This document shows, one piece after another, positions 37,589 to 46,655 of a stretch of 55,618 bases of DNA. How positions within the stretch are numbered: position 1 is the first letter of the stretch; each line of letters begins with the position of its first letter. The notes beneath the pieces were generated by a model. That model saw only the letters and a program-made list of their open reading frames with translations. It did not search any database and had not been told where the DNA came from. Made by a program: the position numbers and the translations under genes. The stretch is from NCBI GenBank assembly GCA_937894725.1, contig CALAYL010000089.1, positions 1-55,618 of the forward strand, read 5' to 3'. The DNA is from an uncultured Bacteroidota bacterium. GTDB lineage: Bacteria > Bacteroidota > Bacteroidia > Chitinophagales > LD1.

Positions 37589-37618
37589 TTTGTGATTTAA
37601 GTACTAAGTTTACATTTC
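37589..37618 (+). promoter_or_regulatory. Predicted promoter of the coiled-coil protein gene
   Basis: TTTG (37589-37592), an 18-base spacer and TACATTTC (37611-37618, one mismatch to TAnnTTTG) lie 18 bases before the ATG at 37637. The rest of the 285-base gap after thiL shows nothing I can assign. Confidence 0.55.
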
Positions 37619-37636
37619 AAACTAAAAATTAATTAT

Positions 37637-38014
37637 ATGAAAGATACTATTGCACACGTACATATGTTGTGCGAAGATTGGATGAGAGAGTTGGATTTCT
37701 TTAAAAATGAAATTGCTTATTTGCGAAAGAGATTAGAAGAGGTAGCTTCTAAAAACACCAGCAATGAAGTGTTGGTAGAGGTGGAGCATTTTGAAAACAA
37801 ATTTAAAATTATGAGTCTGCATGTAGATGAATTGCAACATGATGTGAATTTGAAAAATGAAGCAATCTTAAAACAAGCTGCAGAAAAACCAAATTACATA
37901 AATGTAAAAATGATTGAGTCTGACGAAAATTTGATCAATTTGATGAATTATACTAGTTCAGATTACTATTCTACCAAAAATGAATTTTATCAGTTTTTAG
38001 CCAAAACAATGTGA
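37637..38014 (+). CDS. Small coiled-coil hypothetical protein
   Basis: The 125-residue protein has no signal peptide. Residues 12-85 are strongly helical with heptad-like spacing (EWMRELDFFKNEIAYLRKRL, then HFENKFKIMSLHVDELQHD), so a coiled coil or helical bundle is expected. I do not recognise a family. It stands alone between its own promoter and a 17-bp perfect terminator stem, so it is an independent transcription unit; the strong signals hint at high expression. Confidence 0.7.
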   Translation: MKDTIAHVHMLCEDWMRELDFFKNEIAYLRKRLEEVASKNTSNEVLVEVEHFENKFKIMSLHVDELQHDVNLKNEAILKQAAEKPNYINVKMIESDENLINLMNYTSSDYYSTKNEFYQFLAKTM

Positions 38015-38032
38015 TAATAAGGCATTATGAAT

Positions 38033-38071
38033 ACTAAAGAGGGGGCAACATAAGGTTGCCCCCTCTTTAGT
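38033..38071 (+). terminator. 17-bp perfect inverted repeat terminator
   Basis: Bases 38033-38049 and 38055-38071 are perfect reverse complements (17 bp, including GGGGGCAAC/GTTGCCCCC) around a 5-base loop. The arms end in A and T stretches, so it can work on both strands. It starts 19 bases after the coiled-coil gene. Confidence 0.88.
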
Positions 38072-38100
38072 ATATGTCTTGCATAGATTAGAGGTTTTCT

Positions 38101-38193
38101 GCGGTCTGATCAACAAGTAGATGTTCTCCGAAGCGCCACAGAGTTCAATCAGAGAGTCTTTAAAGTGACCGCAATCTAGTGCGGGTTTCTTTT
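38101..38193 (+). other. Structured intergenic segment with competing pairings
   Basis: GCGGTC (38101-38106) can pair with GACCGC (38167-38172). Alternatively CCGCA (38169-38173) can pair with TGCGG (38180-38184) to form a small hairpin followed by GTTTCTTTT. The two foldings exclude each other, as in an attenuator, but no plus-strand gene follows within 1.7 kb. It lies in the 304-base gap 38015-38318, whose only other clear feature is the terminator. A small RNA is possible but unproven. Confidence 0.25.
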
Positions 38194-38318
38194 ACGAAGC
38201 AGCAGTATCATGACAATACTTAGCTCGTCAAACTCAGATTGAGTTGCGTATGAAGTCAAGTTTTACTATTATTTCGTTAGTGTTGATACTAGTCACGATT
38301 AGATAGAACTGGCTAATC

Positions 38319-39821
38319 TTACTTTACCAAGGTAACATTGCCTGATTGGGATTGGCGTTTACTTTCTCCTCGAAGGCGGTAGGTCACATTCCAAACATAA
38401 ACACCCACATCTTGGGCTACGTCTTTATAGCTGCCATCCCATCCATCACGTATATCGGAGGTTTCATATACTTTTTCCCCCCAGCGATTAAATACCAGCA
38501 TGGTAAATTCTTCAATATTGTCGTTCAATACTCTGAATATATCATTATAACCATCTTTGTTGGGAGAGAAAGCGGTAGGTATGAGCAAACCTTCATTTTT
38601 GATTTTGATAAGTAAGGAGTCACTTACTTCACACCCCAAATCATCAATTACCTTTAGCGTGTAAACTGTATTTGATGTGGGAGTGGCATTGGGGTTGCGG
38701 ATAGTAGCGGCATCTAGTGTTAGATCGGGTGACCATGTATAGCTTGCTACATAACTAGTGCCGATTGTAGGATTGAGGGATGTCGATTGCCCAGGAAAAA
38801 CTATTTGATCAGGCCCTGCATCTACCGTAAATTTCTTTGAACCTAATGCAAAAGGTTGTGGGTCGTAGTCGTTCCAGTTTTTGATTTCAAGCGTATTGAA
38901 CCCTCCAGAGGTGGATGCCGAAGCGGTGTTTGTATAGTTCCAACGATTGGTTTCCCAGTGACCAATATCTGTCCATCGCTTATCATTGGTCACATCAAAT
39001 AAAAATTTGACATCTGCTGCATTTGTGCCTTCGGGATGATTGATTCGGTGGTAAAAGAGTGGGTTAACTTTGCAAAGCAAGTTGTCGAGCGAGTTTACAT
39101 TATAGCTTTCGGCACTAGGGTCTTTGGCTAATCTAGCGCCATAAGCATTGGCTGTAGCAGAGTTTGGTTTGATTTCGAGTGGTCTGTAGTAGAAAGGAGT
39201 GCCTGTAGAAGTAGGAGTGCCTAGTGGATAGTAGTATGAACCGATAGTATTTGTGTGTCGAATTAATTTACCTGTATCAAGACTACTTACGAAGCCATAA
39301 TCTGAAGGGAGTAAAGAATATTTTATGCTGTTGGCGGAAGGGTTAAGCACAACCATATTTTTGTTCTGAGTAGCGAGTTCTACATCTTTCAAATCGAGGA
39401 AACCAGCTACATAAGCATCTACTGTTTGTGTTTTGACAGCTGTATTATTTCCAGATAAAATGAGATTATTAAAGGTAGTAGGCGTAGTACCTGTTATTTG
39501 TTGATTATTACCAAAAAGCTCCACTGAGTCTTGGTATGAAACTATGTTGGCATTATTTATCCAATCGCCCTGTACCCTGTAAAATCCGGTGGGAGAGGAC
39601 GTGCTGCCGAGTAAATTTGCGTCATTTTGAATATCGCCTTCGATGACCAGCTGTCCTCCATTTTCAATAGTGCCGAGTTGGTTATGAACAGAGCTCGTTT
39701 TTACAATCATAAAGGCTCCAGGCATGAGATAGACACCAGCACCCACATTGTTTACTAAAGCTTGTGAAAAAACATGAGTAAAGCAAAAAAGAAAAAAAAA
39801 TGAAATTAAAAGCGACTTCAT
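38319..39821 (-). CDS. Secreted protein with gliding-motility-type (T9SS type B) C-terminal domain
   Basis: The 500-residue protein has a signal peptide (about 1-19, ending THVFS, leaving N-terminal Gln). A long beta-rich middle region follows (about 20-325, repeated short strands of the QVQGDWINNAN type). Residues about 330-408 form an Ig/PKD-like module (DAGPDQIVFPGQS, TPTSNTVYTLKVIDDLGCE), and the C-terminus (412-500) carries PTAFSPNKDGYNDIF, FNRWGEKVYET, DGWDGSYK and GVYVWNVTY, diagnostic of the CHU_C/gliding-motility C-terminal domain used as a type B sorting signal. It is secreted by the type IX system. Function beyond surface display is unknown. It is divergent from asd. Confidence 0.92.
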   Translation of the reverse strand: MKSLLISFFFLFCFTHVFSQALVNNVGAGVYLMPGAFMIVKTSSVHNQLGTIENGGQLVIEGDIQNDANLLGSTSSPTGFYRVQGDWINNANIVSYQDSVELFGNNQQITGTTPTTFNNLILSGNNTAVKTQTVDAYVAGFLDLKDVELATQNKNMVVLNPSANSIKYSLLPSDYGFVSSLDTGKLIRHTNTIGSYYYPLGTPTSTGTPFYYRPLEIKPNSATANAYGARLAKDPSAESYNVNSLDNLLCKVNPLFYHRINHPEGTNAADVKFLFDVTNDKRWTDIGHWETNRWNYTNTASASTSGGFNTLEIKNWNDYDPQPFALGSKKFTVDAGPDQIVFPGQSTSLNPTIGTSYVASYTWSPDLTLDAATIRNPNATPTSNTVYTLKVIDDLGCEVSDSLLIKIKNEGLLIPTAFSPNKDGYNDIFRVLNDNIEEFTMLVFNRWGEKVYETSDIRDGWDGSYKDVAQDVGVYVWNVTYRLRGESKRQSQSGNVTLVK

Positions 39822-39930
39822 ATTGAATCTAATGTTAAGTAAAAAAAATAATAATCAAACATTGGATGCCTTTTTTTTTATTTAGACAGATTTTAGGATA
39901 AATTCGTTGCATAAAAATAATAATAATCTA

Positions 39931-40920
39931 ATGAAAGTAGCAGTAGTGGGAGCCACTGGTCTTGTAGGACAAAAAATGATGAAAATTTTGGCTGAGCGCA
40001 ATTTTCCAGTTACGGAGTTGATACCTGTAGCTTCAGCACAGTCGGTAGGCAAAAAAATTATTTTCAATGGAAAAGAATATACAGTAGTAGGAATGCAAGA
40101 AGCTGTAAATATGCATCCGAATCTAGCTCTTTTTTCGGCAGGTGGGGGCACCTCGCTAGAGTGGGCACCAAAGTTTGCTGCAGTAGGCACGGTCGTCATC
40201 GACAACTCGTCTGCATGGCGTATGGATGAAACAAAAAAACTGGTAGTACCAGAGGTGAATGCACATACATTAACCAAAGCAGATAAAATAATAGCCAACC
40301 CAAATTGCTCCACTATCCAAATGGTAGTGGTTTTAGCTCCATTGCACAAAAAATATGGTATCAAGCGTGTGGTGGTATCGACTTATCAATCTGTGACAGG
40401 CACTGGCAAAAAAGCCGTAGATCAAATGATGAATGAGCGGGCCAATGTGAAAGGAGAGATGGCTTATGCTTATCAAATAGACCAAAATTTGATACCTCAG
40501 ATAGATGTTTTTTTAGCAAATGACTATACAAAAGAGGAAATGAAAATGGTCAACGAAACGAAGAAAATAATGGGCGATGATACGATTCGACTCACCGCTA
40601 CTACGGTACGTGTGCCAGTGATGGGCGGTCATTCTGAGAGTGTAAATATTGAATTTGAAAAGGATTTTGATGTAGCGGAGGTGCGTACATTGCTAGCTAC
40701 TTCGCCAGGCGTAGTGGTTATAGACGATCCTAAAACACAGCAGTACCCAATGCCTTTAATGGCACATGATAAGGACGAAACTTTTGTGGGACGAATCCGA
40801 AGAGATGAGTCGCAGGCAAATACGCTAAACTGCTGGATAGTTTCTGACAATCTGCGTAAGGGAGCAGCGACAAATACGATTCAAATAGCTGAATTTATGC
40901 TCGAAAATAATCTGCTTTAA
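39931..40920 (+). CDS. asd: Aspartate-semialdehyde dehydrogenase
   Basis: The ATG at 39931 gives 329 residues starting MKVAVVGATGLVGQKMM, the NADP-binding Rossmann loop; an ATG eight codons earlier adds only an Asn-rich leader. The catalytic Cys126 lies in NPNCSTIQ, and GGHSESVNIEF carries the active-site His. The enzyme reduces aspartyl phosphate to the semialdehyde, the branch point for Lys/diaminopimelate, Met and Thr. The glycosyltransferase gene starts one base after its stop, so the two are probably co-transcribed. Confidence 0.97.
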   Translation: MKVAVVGATGLVGQKMMKILAERNFPVTELIPVASAQSVGKKIIFNGKEYTVVGMQEAVNMHPNLALFSAGGGTSLEWAPKFAAVGTVVIDNSSAWRMDETKKLVVPEVNAHTLTKADKIIANPNCSTIQMVVVLAPLHKKYGIKRVVVSTYQSVTGTGKKAVDQMMNERANVKGEMAYAYQIDQNLIPQIDVFLANDYTKEEMKMVNETKKIMGDDTIRLTATTVRVPVMGGHSESVNIEFEKDFDVAEVRTLLATSPGVVVIDDPKTQQYPMPLMAHDKDETFVGRIRRDESQANTLNCWIVSDNLRKGAATNTIQIAEFMLENNLL

Positions 40921-40921
40921 G

Positions 40922-41836
40922 ATGCTGTCGATAGTAGTACCCATATATAATGAGGCGGATGGTGTAGCTACGCTATGCCATTCGATAATAGACGCTGTAA
41001 AATCTATGGGTATGGAGGTTGAGGTGGTGGTGGTAGATGATGGCAGTACAGATAAAAGTTTAGAAAAGCTCTTAGCTATTCGGGAAAACGATATACGATT
41101 TAGAGTAGTAGCATTATCTCGAAATTTTGGACATCAAGCTGCTTATACCGCAGGCTTATCAATAGCCAAAGGAGATTATATCGCTATGATGGATGGCGAT
41201 CTTCAAGATCCGCCAGCATTGATAGAAAAAATGCTGGAGGAGTTGAAATCGCAAAAGTTCGATATCGTTTTTGGAAAACGTATTGATAGGCCAGAGGGCT
41301 TTTTGAAGCAAAAAATGATTTTATCTTTTCATCGACTATTCAGCAAAGCTAGTCATATCAATGCCCCTGCGAATGTGGGCAATTTTTGTGTGATGACACG
41401 ACAGGCATTGGATGAGTTTTTGAAACTGCAAGAAAAAAATCGCTATTTGCCAGGTCTTCGGTTTTTTATAGGTTTTGAGCAAGGGTTTGTGGAGTATAGC
41501 CGTGCAGAGCGTGCTAATGGAGAAGCTAAAATGAGTTATACCAAATTATTTAAACTCGCATTTGATGCCTTATTTTCATTCTCTAATTTCCCTTTAAAAT
41601 TTTGTTTTTATACGGGTATAATCGGAGTGATTATTTTCTTTATAGCAGGCAGTATATCTATAGTGCATAAAATTATTGGTATAGCTTCGCCAGGCTGGTC
41701 TTCGACTTTGGTGAGTATCTATTTTTTAGGAAGTATCCAACTGCTTTTTTTAGGAATTATAGGAGAATATGTATATCGCATCTATGTAGAGGTACAAAAT
41801 CGCCCTATTTACATTGTCAAAAAAGTGTACGAATAA
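40922..41836 (+). CDS. Family 2 glycosyltransferase (DPM1/GtrB-like)
   Basis: The 304-residue protein has a GT-A domain with VVVVDDGSTDKS (36-47) and MDGDLQDPP (90-98, DxD metal site), FGHQAAYTAGL and NRYLPGLRFFIGFEQG. Two membrane helices follow (about 220-245 and 262-285). This is the layout of polyisoprenyl-phosphate glycosyltransferases (GtrB, ArnC, DPM1 group), which place a sugar on a lipid carrier at the inner membrane. The sugar is unknown. It directly follows asd with one base between them. Confidence 0.92.
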   Translation: MLSIVVPIYNEADGVATLCHSIIDAVKSMGMEVEVVVVDDGSTDKSLEKLLAIRENDIRFRVVALSRNFGHQAAYTAGLSIAKGDYIAMMDGDLQDPPALIEKMLEELKSQKFDIVFGKRIDRPEGFLKQKMILSFHRLFSKASHINAPANVGNFCVMTRQALDEFLKLQEKNRYLPGLRFFIGFEQGFVEYSRAERANGEAKMSYTKLFKLAFDALFSFSNFPLKFCFYTGIIGVIIFFIAGSISIVHKIIGIASPGWSSTLVSIYFLGSIQLLFLGIIGEYVYRIYVEVQNRPIYIVKKVYE

Positions 41837-41837
41837 A

Positions 41838-42191
41838 TTAGTTTTCTTCCCTTGCTACTAATAGATAAAAGTCTTTTTCGAGTGGTAAATAACCCTGCTC
41901 ATAACAAAAAAAATAGGTAGCGCCTGCTTTGGTAGTAGTTATACTAGTATGATATGAAAAACTAAAACCTAAGATGTCCATTTTGGATTTATGAACAGTG
42001 GTTTTGCCAGTAGGATTGAGTTGTAAGAGGATGCGCCTATTTTTTCGCAAAGCATAGTTGATGTGCCGCATGAGCTGTGTAGTGTCGCTATTGAGCTGAT
42101 TGTTATATGCATTGCGGCAGCTATCATCGCAGAACTTTTTGTCCGATCTACCTTTCAGTTTTTCATTACAATAAAGACACTCCTTTTGCAT
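41838..42191 (-). CDS. Small zinc-ribbon protein
   Basis: The 117-residue protein begins with a CxxC-x12-CxxxC cluster (Cys5, Cys8, Cys21, Cys25, in ECLYCNEKLKGRSDKKFCDDSC), a typical structural zinc site, followed by a helix (NAYNNQLN...MRHINYALRKNRRIL) and a beta-rich part (KMDILGFSFSYHTS, YFFCYEQGYLPL). The type is common in Bacteroidota, with no assigned function; nucleic-acid binding is possible. It is convergent with the glycosyltransferase gene, with one base between the stops. Confidence 0.75.
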   Translation of the reverse strand: MQKECLYCNEKLKGRSDKKFCDDSCRNAYNNQLNSDTTQLMRHINYALRKNRRILLQLNPTGKTTVHKSKMDILGFSFSYHTSITTTKAGATYFFCYEQGYLPLEKDFYLLVAREEN

Positions 42192-42274
42192 AGCTAAATG
42201 TAGCTCAATAATTTGAAAAATAAAATGCGTTTAGACACTTCTTTATTTTCTAACTTAGGCAACAATTTTCAGCA

Positions 42275-45200
42275 TTACATGGTGCTGACTCTATTTCTAT
42301 TCACTATTTTTTCTTTAACAGTATCAACTGCGTAATAAACTACGGGTACTAAAAATACCGTCAAAATCAAAGAAGAGAGTAAGCCACCAATGATCACCCA
42401 AGCCAATCCATTTTTCCATTCGGCTGCTGTGCCCCTTGCCAATGCGATGGGTAGCATGCCAAACACCATAGCTAGAGTAGTCATCAAGATGGGACGCATT
42501 CTTTCTTTGCCTGCCTTTACCAATGCCTCTTTATAATAAACGCCTTCCGCCTTTAGTTGATTGGTGAAATCGACTATCAAAATCGCATTTTTAACCACTA
42601 ATCCCATCAGCATGATCAAGCCCAAGAGAGCAAATAAACTGAGATTGCTGAGCGATAAGTTGAGTGCTAACAATGCACCAATAACGGCTACGGGTATAGA
42701 AAATAGAACTACAAAGGGATAGATAAAACTATCGTAAAGAGCTACCATGATAAGGTAGATGAGTAGAAAAGAAATCATCAAAACAGAACCCAGCGCTCCG
42801 AAGCTATCGTTTTGTCTTTTGATATCGCTACCCCAGGTCATTTGTATGCCGTTTGCTAATGGCTTTTCGTTGAGGTAGGCTACAACTTCGTCTGCTAGTG
42901 TTCCGGAAGGTCTGCCCAAGGCATCGGCTGTAAGTGTTACAGCGGCTTGACGATCTTTTCGCTCTAGCAAAGAAGGTGAGTTGTCTTGTACTACAGTTGC
43001 AAATTGCGATACTTCTATCGGTATCCCCATGGGGTTGATGATGGTAAGTTGGCGCACATCTTCAAAATTTCTTCGGCTAAATTCATCTAACCAAATTCGC
43101 ACTGGATATTCCGTACCGTTTTCGGTGAGTGTAGCATCGTCATTGCCAGTAAATGCCGTTCTAAGATTCATACCCACATAGGCTGTGTTTAACCCTAGTC
43201 GCTGCATCTTATCTTTGTCGGGTACAATTTTGTATTCGGGACTACCGGCTTCCACAGATAAACGTACATTGTCTGAGCCTGGTATTTTTTCAATGATGTT
43301 TTTTAGCTCAGTTCCACTTTGCATTACTTGGCTGATGTTGCTACCGCTCAAAGTGATTTCAATAGGCGCAGAACGAGGAATTAAGCCCAAAGCGGCCATC
43401 GAATAATTGATACTAGGAAATTTGGATTTCAAATCTTCCCGAAGTTTTTTCATAAATATTTCTGTAGGAATTTTCGCCAAATTTTTCTCTTTTAACTCGT
43501 CAGTTGTCATTCGTAATTGAATAGTAAACTCTGTTTTATTGGCTGCTCCAACCCCTAAGCTGCCTATGCCGGTGCTGGGGCCACCTACATTACTAAACAC
43601 TGTTTTTACTTCGGGTTGTTGGATAATGTAGGACTCTATCTTTTGGGCTATCAAATTGTTTTGTTGAATGGAAGTGGTTTTGTCAAACTCCAATGCCATC
43701 TTAAACTTTCCTTGGTCGCCAGTAGAGATAAGTTCTTTGCCAATGATACCTTGTTTCAAAATACCTAAAGTCATCGCAAAAAGCAATAAAACAAAAGCGA
43801 TAAAAATGAGTTTATGACTCAATACCCATTCCAGTAATCCACCATACCAATTAGTAAATTTTTCTAACTGAATTTCAAACCAAAGCAAAAAGCGATTGAA
43901 AAAATTGCTGGGTTTTAAATCTTCTTTTTTGCCAATCCTAGAAGCTAGCCATGGTGTGAGGGTGAACCCAACTAGCAAACTCGTAAGCGTAGAAGTGATA
44001 ACTACCACAGAGAATTGCTTGAGCATATCGGCCACAAATACTTGTAAGAACAGAATGGGTAAAAATACCACTACATCTACTAACGTAATAGATAATGCCG
44101 CAAAGCCAATTTCCATACGACCATCCATTGCTGCTGTTCTTTTGTCTTTCCCTTTGTCTAAATGCTTTTGGATGTTTTCAAGCACTACTACCGCATCATC
44201 AACCAAGATGCCAATGATTAAAGACATGGCGAGTAAAGTCATTAGATTTAATGTATAACCCAATAGCCACATCACTGCAAAAGCAGTAACTAGAGAGGTA
44301 GGAATAGCCACGATTACAATTAGGGAATTTCTAAAACTTCGCAAGAATAAAAGCATCACTAACGAAACCAAAATAACGGCTAAAATCAAGTCAAAAACTA
44401 CGGAATCAACTGCCGCAATGGTGTTGTCGGTGCTATCGTCTGCAATGATGAATTGCACTCCAGCATTGGAGTTTTGTTGCTCAATGGTGTTGAACTTAGT
44501 ACGCACTAAAGTCGAAACATCTACCGCATTGGCGTCACCTTGTTTTTTTAATAATAGACCTATACCATTTTTGCCATTATATCTACTGATAGATGTGGTT
44601 TCTTTGATTCCATCTACTACAGTGGCTACATCTTTTACATACACAGGGCTACCCGGCATAGGCATGGCCACTTGTACATTGTTGATGTCAGTGATACTTT
44701 CAAATTTGCCAGTGAGTCGCACCGAATTACTCTCTTTATCTGTTTGCACTTTTCCTGCGGGTAGATCTAAGCCAGAACGGTTGATCGCTTCTACCACTTG
44801 AAACAATGAAATCTTATAGAGTTTCAGTTTATCTTGATTTACTTTCACTTGTATTTCTCTTTCTTCGCCACCCAAAATGGTGATTTCGGCTACCCCTTTT
44901 ATTTGCTGTATTTGTGGCAAATAATCGTCTTTCATTTTTTGATAAAATTCTGTAGCCGACAAATTGCTTGAGGCACTGATAGACATTATGGGGAGGTCGT
45001 TTGGTGATACTTTACTCATTACAGGGCTCAAGATATCTTGCGGCAAATCTTTTCGGATATTGTCGATATAGCGTTGCGCATCTTGCATTGTTTTATCTAA
45101 ATCGGTACCGTATTTGAGATTGGCGATAATGATCGAGGCATTTGGTAAGGACTTTGTAACCAAGTAATCTACGCCTTCCAAATTGGATAGAGCATCTTCA

Positions 45201-45400
45201 ATTTTTCGTGATACAGATGTTTCAACTTCATTGGGTTCAGCACCAGGATACACGGTTTTGATTACCACCACGGGCTGATTAAAATCAGGCATCAATTCGT
45301 AGCTCAAGCTTTTGAATCCTATCACCCCTAGTAAGGTAAACACGCTGAAAAGTACGATGATGAGAGAAGGACGTTTTATGGAGATTTCTGTGATATTCAT
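42275..45400 (-). CDS. RND efflux pump permease (HAE1-like)
   Basis: The 1041-residue protein is full length for an AcrB/MexB-type resistance-nodulation-division pump: two halves each with a membrane helix and a large periplasmic loop plus five further helices. GILVDDAVVVLEN (about residue 400) carries the adjacent Asp pair of the proton relay, typical of hydrophobe/amphiphile pumps rather than of heavy-metal pumps. It works with the membrane fusion protein (gene 170 bases upstream) and the TolC-like channel. It is the last gene of the run that starts at the TetR gene region. Confidence 0.95.
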   Translation of the reverse strand: MNITEISIKRPSLIIVLFSVFTLLGVIGFKSLSYELMPDFNQPVVVIKTVYPGAEPNEVETSVSRKIEDALSNLEGVDYLVTKSLPNASIIIANLKYGTDLDKTMQDAQRYIDNIRKDLPQDILSPVMSKVSPNDLPIMSISASSNLSATEFYQKMKDDYLPQIQQIKGVAEITILGGEEREIQVKVNQDKLKLYKISLFQVVEAINRSGLDLPAGKVQTDKESNSVRLTGKFESITDINNVQVAMPMPGSPVYVKDVATVVDGIKETTSISRYNGKNGIGLLLKKQGDANAVDVSTLVRTKFNTIEQQNSNAGVQFIIADDSTDNTIAAVDSVVFDLILAVILVSLVMLLFLRSFRNSLIVIVAIPTSLVTAFAVMWLLGYTLNLMTLLAMSLIIGILVDDAVVVLENIQKHLDKGKDKRTAAMDGRMEIGFAALSITLVDVVVFLPILFLQVFVADMLKQFSVVVITSTLTSLLVGFTLTPWLASRIGKKEDLKPSNFFNRFLLWFEIQLEKFTNWYGGLLEWVLSHKLIFIAFVLLLFAMTLGILKQGIIGKELISTGDQGKFKMALEFDKTTSIQQNNLIAQKIESYIIQQPEVKTVFSNVGGPSTGIGSLGVGAANKTEFTIQLRMTTDELKEKNLAKIPTEIFMKKLREDLKSKFPSINYSMAALGLIPRSAPIEITLSGSNISQVMQSGTELKNIIEKIPGSDNVRLSVEAGSPEYKIVPDKDKMQRLGLNTAYVGMNLRTAFTGNDDATLTENGTEYPVRIWLDEFSRRNFEDVRQLTIINPMGIPIEVSQFATVVQDNSPSLLERKDRQAAVTLTADALGRPSGTLADEVVAYLNEKPLANGIQMTWGSDIKRQNDSFGALGSVLMISFLLIYLIMVALYDSFIYPFVVLFSIPVAVIGALLALNLSLSNLSLFALLGLIMLMGLVVKNAILIVDFTNQLKAEGVYYKEALVKAGKERMRPILMTTLAMVFGMLPIALARGTAAEWKNGLAWVIIGGLLSSLILTVFLVPVVYYAVDTVKEKIVNRNRVSTM

Positions 45401-45413
45401 AGTCGGTTTAGAA

Positions 45414-45560
45414 TTAGGAATTAAAAATTTCGTTGCTTAAACTGTTTGAAAATGGAAGAGTTTTAAATAATAAGTTTATTTCGATTTCTTTATATTTATA
45501 GGCATTTACCACTTGTATTGCAAAAGCAGAACGCCCCTGTTGTATTATATTCTCTTTCAT
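45414..45560 (-). pseudogene. Relic of a four-helix-bundle (23S rRNA-IVP-type) gene
   Basis: A 48-codon frame between the fusion-protein and pump genes begins MKENIIQQGRSAFAIQVVNAYKY, whose first 22 residues match the start of four-helix-bundle proteins (S23/IVP family; MKENII...FAI..V..YKY). The remaining 26 residues show no match and the frame ends at TAA; the family is normally about 120 residues. It is best read as a degraded remnant, which would also explain the unusually wide spacing within the run. Confidence 0.45.
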
Positions 45561-45570
45561 TTTATCGGTT

Positions 45571-46629
45571 TTATTTCTTTATTGAAACGGTAGCCCCATC
45601 AAAGAGATTTATAAAGCCACTCGTAATAACAATATCGCCTTCGTTTAACCCTTCGGACACAATTGCATTACTCTGTGTTTTTTTCGAAATAGTAATATTG
45701 TTCAAAACAGCCTTACCATCTTTTACCACATACACTTGATCTTGATTTGCGGTATTGATAATTGCAGAAGAAGAAATCATAATACCCATTTCTGCTACCG
45801 AATTTTCTAAATTCAGCTTACCAAACATCCCTGATTTTATTTTTAAATCTGCGGTATTTTTTACAAGAAACTGTACAGGGAAACTACTACCCATATTGGC
45901 TTTGCTTCCTATCATTGTAGTTTTTCCATTCAATTCGATTTCGCTGTAAGCATCTGCAATGATTGGGCAAGTTTGATTTAGCTTAAATTGTTTTAAATCG
46001 CTTTCAGGTACATTTATAGTAAACTTTAAGTTGCTAATCTCTGTGATTTGAAGCAGCGGTACGCCTGGTGCTGCAAATGCACCTTCTTCGGTTAATTTGG
46101 CTGTTACCACACCTGCAAAAGGCGCTTTAATGATGGTTTTGTTGATTTGCTCTTGCAGTGTAGCTCTTTGTACCTTTGCAGATTTTAGACCTAAACTTGC
46201 CTTCTCTAATTGTACCCCTTGTATGGCATCTGCTTTAGCTAAAATGGTATATCGATTTACATCCGCGTCTAAACCTTCAATTTGAATATCTATGGCTTGC
46301 AATTGCAGTTTTAGCAGCGCATTGTCAAGTAGTATGAGTGTTTGTCCTTTGCTCACCATACTACCTGCATCCACCAATACGGTATTTATTTTGCCTTGCG
46401 ATTCGGCACTGATTTTACTTTCCTTGTAAGGCTCAAATGTGCCAGTGTAAGAAAAGTCTGCGTTTAAATTTTTACGCTTTATAGTATCTGCTTGCACATT
46501 GATCGTTTGATTTTTATCGTATTGATAAATTTTGTTTTGCGCAATTTCTTTATTGCTTTTTAGTTTAAAAACAACAATGGCTAGGACTACGATGCCTGCT
46601 ACAATTCTTATGATTTTTTTCCAATTCAT
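45571..46629 (-). CDS. RND periplasmic adaptor (membrane fusion protein)
   Basis: The 352-residue protein has one N-terminal membrane anchor (about 4-22) and the adaptor order: barrel-sandwich halves (GTFEPYKESKISAESQGKI near 63-81 and KAPFAGVVTAKLTEEGAF near 165), an alpha-hairpin between them, then beta-barrel and membrane-proximal parts (VYVVKDGKAVLNNI). It joins the inner-membrane pump to the outer-membrane channel. The TolC-like gene lies 26 bases upstream and the pump gene downstream. Confidence 0.93.
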   Translation of the reverse strand: MNWKKIIRIVAGIVVLAIVVFKLKSNKEIAQNKIYQYDKNQTINVQADTIKRKNLNADFSYTGTFEPYKESKISAESQGKINTVLVDAGSMVSKGQTLILLDNALLKLQLQAIDIQIEGLDADVNRYTILAKADAIQGVQLEKASLGLKSAKVQRATLQEQINKTIIKAPFAGVVTAKLTEEGAFAAPGVPLLQITEISNLKFTINVPESDLKQFKLNQTCPIIADAYSEIELNGKTTMIGSKANMGSSFPVQFLVKNTADLKIKSGMFGKLNLENSVAEMGIMISSSAIINTANQDQVYVVKDGKAVLNNITISKKTQSNAIVSEGLNEGDIVITSGFINLFDGATVSIKK

Positions 46630-46655
46630 TTTTATGATTTTTTAATAGATAATTC

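Noticed and set aside
38231..38245. Short palindrome AACTCA-GAT-TGAGTT
   Set aside because: Six-base arms in AT-rich sequence are expected by chance and no gene is positioned to use it.
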